Assembly (NCBI GenBank): GCA_002339165.1
Contig: DDJS01000157.1
Span: 1 to 15,239 of the forward strand
From: Cellvibrionales bacterium UBA2618
GTDB lineage: Bacteria > Pseudomonadota > Gammaproteobacteria > Pseudomonadales > Porticoccaceae
Direction of reading: 5' to 3'
Length of the DNA: 15,239 nucleotides
A program made the position numbers and the translations under genes. How positions within the stretch are numbered: position 1 is the stretch's first letter; the number at the start of each line of letters is the position of its first letter. The notes under the pieces are model-generated. The model was not told the DNA's origin. It was given only the letters and a program-made list of their open reading frames with translations, and searched no databases. Below, in pieces: positions 13,330 through 15,239 of the stretch.

Positions 13330-15239
13330 ATGTTTAAAAAAATTCTGGTCGCCAACCGCGGTGAAATAGCTTGCCGCGTTTTTTCTACCGCAAAGCGTCT
13401 CGGGATTGCCACCGTGGCGGTGTATTCCGATGCCGACAGCGACGCGCTGCATGTGCGCATGGCCGACGAAGCGGTGCACATAGGGCCGGCAGCCTCGGCG
13501 CAGAGCTATTTGGTCATCGAAAATATTCTTAGCGCCTGTCGACAAACCGGCGCCGATGCGGTGCACCCCGGTTATGGTTTTTTATCTGAAAATGCCGATT
13601 TTCGCGATGCGCTCGACGTCGCTGGCATTGCGTTTATTGGCCCCGGCAAGCACGCCATCCAGTCGATGGGTGATAAAATTACCTCGAAATTGATCGCCGA
13701 AAAAGCCGGTGTTAGCACCGTTCCAGGTTACACCGATGTGGTAGTCGACGCCGATCATGCGGTCGCTGTCAGCGCCGATATTGGCTATCCGGTGATGATC
13801 AAGGCGTCTGCTGGCGGCGGTGGCAAGGGCATGCGCGTGGCTTGGGACGAAAAAGATTGTCGCGATGGTTTTGATCGCGCTAGCAGCGAGGCGCGCACCA
13901 GCTTTGGCGACGACCGTATCTTTATCGAAAAATTTATTCAGGAACCGAGACATATTGAAATTCAGGTGATGGCCGACGCTCACGGCAACGTCATCTATCT
14001 CGGCGAGCGTGAGTGCTCGATTCAACGTCGCCATCAAAAGGTCATTGAGGAGGCGCCATCGCCATTTCTCGACGAGGTGACCCGCCGCGCCATGGGCGAG
14101 CAGAGTTGCGCACTAGCCCGCGCGGTCGATTATCAATCGGCCGGTACGGTGGAGTTTATCGCCGATGCTGAGCGCAACTTCTATTTCTTGGAGATGAACA
14201 CCCGACTTCAGGTAGAGCATCCGGTGACCGAGATGGTGACCGGTCTGGATCTGGTGGAATTGATGATTATCGCCGCCGCTGGCGAGCCGCTGCCGTTGGC
14301 TCAGAGCGATGTGGTACTCGATGGTTGGGCGATGGAGTCGCGCGTTTACGCCGAGGATCCACTGCGTAATTTTATGCCTTCGACCGGCCGTTTGGTCGGT
14401 TATCGCGAACCAGAGGGCGAGGGTGTGCGGGTCGACAGCGGAGTCTATGAGGGGGGCGAAGTGTCGATCTTTTACGATCCGATGATCGCCAAGGTGGTGA
14501 CCTACGGCGTCGATCGCGAGCAGGCGATCGAGCGCATGGTCGGTGCGCTTGATCGCTATTATATTCGTGGCGTCAGCCACAACATCAGTTTTTTGAACGC
14601 GCTGATGGTGCACCCGCGATTTATCGCCGGCCGCTTGACGACCAATTTTATTGTCGATGAATACCCCGATGGCTTTAGCGCTGACTTGGTGGCTCAGGAG
14701 GATCCAGCGACGGTGATCGCTGTGGCCGCCGCAGCGCATCAATTGCGCGTCGAGCGCGATGCGTTGGTGTCGGGCCAAATGGCTGGGCACGAATATCCTG
14801 CGCGCGAGGATTGGGTGGTGGTGATTGGCGATCAACACACCGCGGTGCACGCCGAACTGCTCGATCAGGGTTACACCATCGGCATTAATGGTATCCACTA
14901 TCACATCGATACCGATTGGCAACTTGGCGAGCCGTTGTTTATCGGTCGTATCAACGATCGGCCGTTCGCGGTGCAGGTCGACGGCTGCGTCAATCACTTC
15001 CGTTTGCGCTCTCGCGGCGCGGAAATCGACGCGCGCGTGCTATCGCCGCGTGCGGCGAGCTTGAGCGCCCATATGGTGTATAAAGAGCCGGCGGATATGT
15101 CCAAGTACCTACTTTCGCCGATGCCTGGATTGTTGGTCAGTCTGGCGGTTGCCGAGGGCGACGAGGTAAAGGAGGGGCAGGAACTGGCAGTGGTCGAAGC
15201 GATGAAGATGGAAAACAGTCTACGCGCGCTGCAAGATGG
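13330..15239 (+). CDS. pccA: propionyl-CoA carboxylase alpha subunit (biotin carboxylase plus biotin carrier), cut by window end
   Basis: This subunit carboxylates its own biotin using ATP and bicarbonate and presents it to PccB. The first 636 codons are visible, with no stop before the window ends. The biotin carboxylase domain (about 1-445) has MFKKILVANRGEIACRV at the start, HPGYGFLSEN, the ATP-grasp glycine loop KASAGGGGKGMR (158-169), ERECSIQRRHQKVIEEAP (226-243) and EMNTRLQVEHPVTE (288-301). A linker/BT-like region follows, and then the biotin carrier domain with SPMPG and EAMKMEN, Lys626 being the biotinylated residue. Only a short C-terminal tail should be missing. The start has weak upstream purines (GAGA). 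Methylcrotonyl-CoA carboxylase is the main alternative, but the adjacent methylmalonyl-CoA mutase favours propionyl-CoA. Confidence 0.95.
   Translation, partial: MFKKILVANRGEIACRVFSTAKRLGIATVAVYSDADSDALHVRMADEAVHIGPAASAQSYLVIENILSACRQTGADAVHPGYGFLSENADFRDALDVAGIAFIGPGKHAIQSMGDKITSKLIAEKAGVSTVPGYTDVVVDADHAVAVSADIGYPVMIKASAGGGGKGMRVAWDEKDCRDGFDRASSEARTSFGDDRIFIEKFIQEPRHIEIQVMADAHGNVIYLGERECSIQRRHQKVIEEAPSPFLDEVTRRAMGEQSCALARAVDYQSAGTVEFIADAERNFYFLEMNTRLQVEHPVTEMVTGLDLVELMIIAAAGEPLPLAQSDVVLDGWAMESRVYAEDPLRNFMPSTGRLVGYREPEGEGVRVDSGVYEGGEVSIFYDPMIAKVVTYGVDREQAIERMVGALDRYYIRGVSHNISFLNALMVHPRFIAGRLTTNFIVDEYPDGFSADLVAQEDPATVIAVAAAAHQLRVERDALVSGQMAGHEYPAREDWVVVIGDQHTAVHAELLDQGYTIGINGIHYHIDTDWQLGEPLFIGRINDRPFAVQVDGCVNHFRLRSRGAEIDARVLSPRAASLSAHMVYKEPADMSKYLLSPMPGLLVSLAVAEGDEVKEGQELAVVEAMKMENSLRALQD

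Noticed and set aside
12597..13481. A 294-codon minus-strand frame over pccB and the start of pccA
   Set aside because: It is antisense to two well-conserved enzymes and its translation shows no family motif; it arises from codon bias in the real genes.
14113..14997. A 294-codon minus-strand frame within pccA
   Set aside because: It is antisense to the biotin carboxylase domain, rich in His/Ile/Asp from mirrored codons, with no supporting start signal.

Overview
This window looks like chromosomal DNA of a gammaproteobacterium, probably from the marine or Pseudomonas-like part of the class. The base composition is moderately GC-rich and similar throughout. The gene order AsmA-like / mutY / yggX / tRNA-Phe next to hisB-hisH resembles the arrangement I recall from Pseudomonas. 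I see no insertion sequence, phage gene, integrase or CRISPR array. Ten genes are complete, one is cut by the right edge, and there is one tRNA.

Region 1 (1-3534, minus strand) reads from an AsmA-family envelope protein into mutY (repair of A opposite 8-oxoG), then yggX (Fe(II)-trafficking / oxidative protection), then tRNA-Phe(GAA). The tRNA has its own strong sigma70-type promoter overlapping the end of yggX. Three 15-bp repeats bridge the AsmA stop and the mutY start. A perfect 11-bp inverted repeat surrounds the mutY stop.

Region 2 (3535-5466, plus strand) holds hisB and hisH of histidine biosynthesis, then a small DUF2288-type protein. hisA and hisF do not follow. Instead there is about 500 bp without a recognisable gene, ending tail-to-tail with the next cluster.

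Region 3 (5968-9246, minus strand) reads from an AraC-family regulator with an AraC-type ligand-binding N-terminus into selD (selenophosphate synthetase) and mnmH/selU (tRNA 2-selenouridine synthase). selD and mnmH together are enough for selenium modification of the tRNA wobble uridine. No selenoprotein machinery (selA, selB, selC) is visible here.

Region 4 (9476-15239, plus strand) is divergent from the regulator. It encodes methylmalonyl-CoA mutase with a fused B12 domain, then the carboxyltransferase (pccB) and the biotin carboxylase/biotin carrier (pccA, cut by the window end) subunits of propionyl-CoA carboxylase. Together they carry propionyl-CoA to succinyl-CoA, apart from the epimerase, which is not in view. 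The 229-bp divergent spacer holds phased AAATTG repeats that are candidate operators for the AraC regulator.

I found no clearly new system. The best leads are small: the repeat-bridged asmA/mutY junction, the stem around the mutY stop, the shortened Fe-S loop in MutY, the U-U mismatch in tRNA-Phe, the broken his operon, and the regulator shared between selenium and propionate genes.
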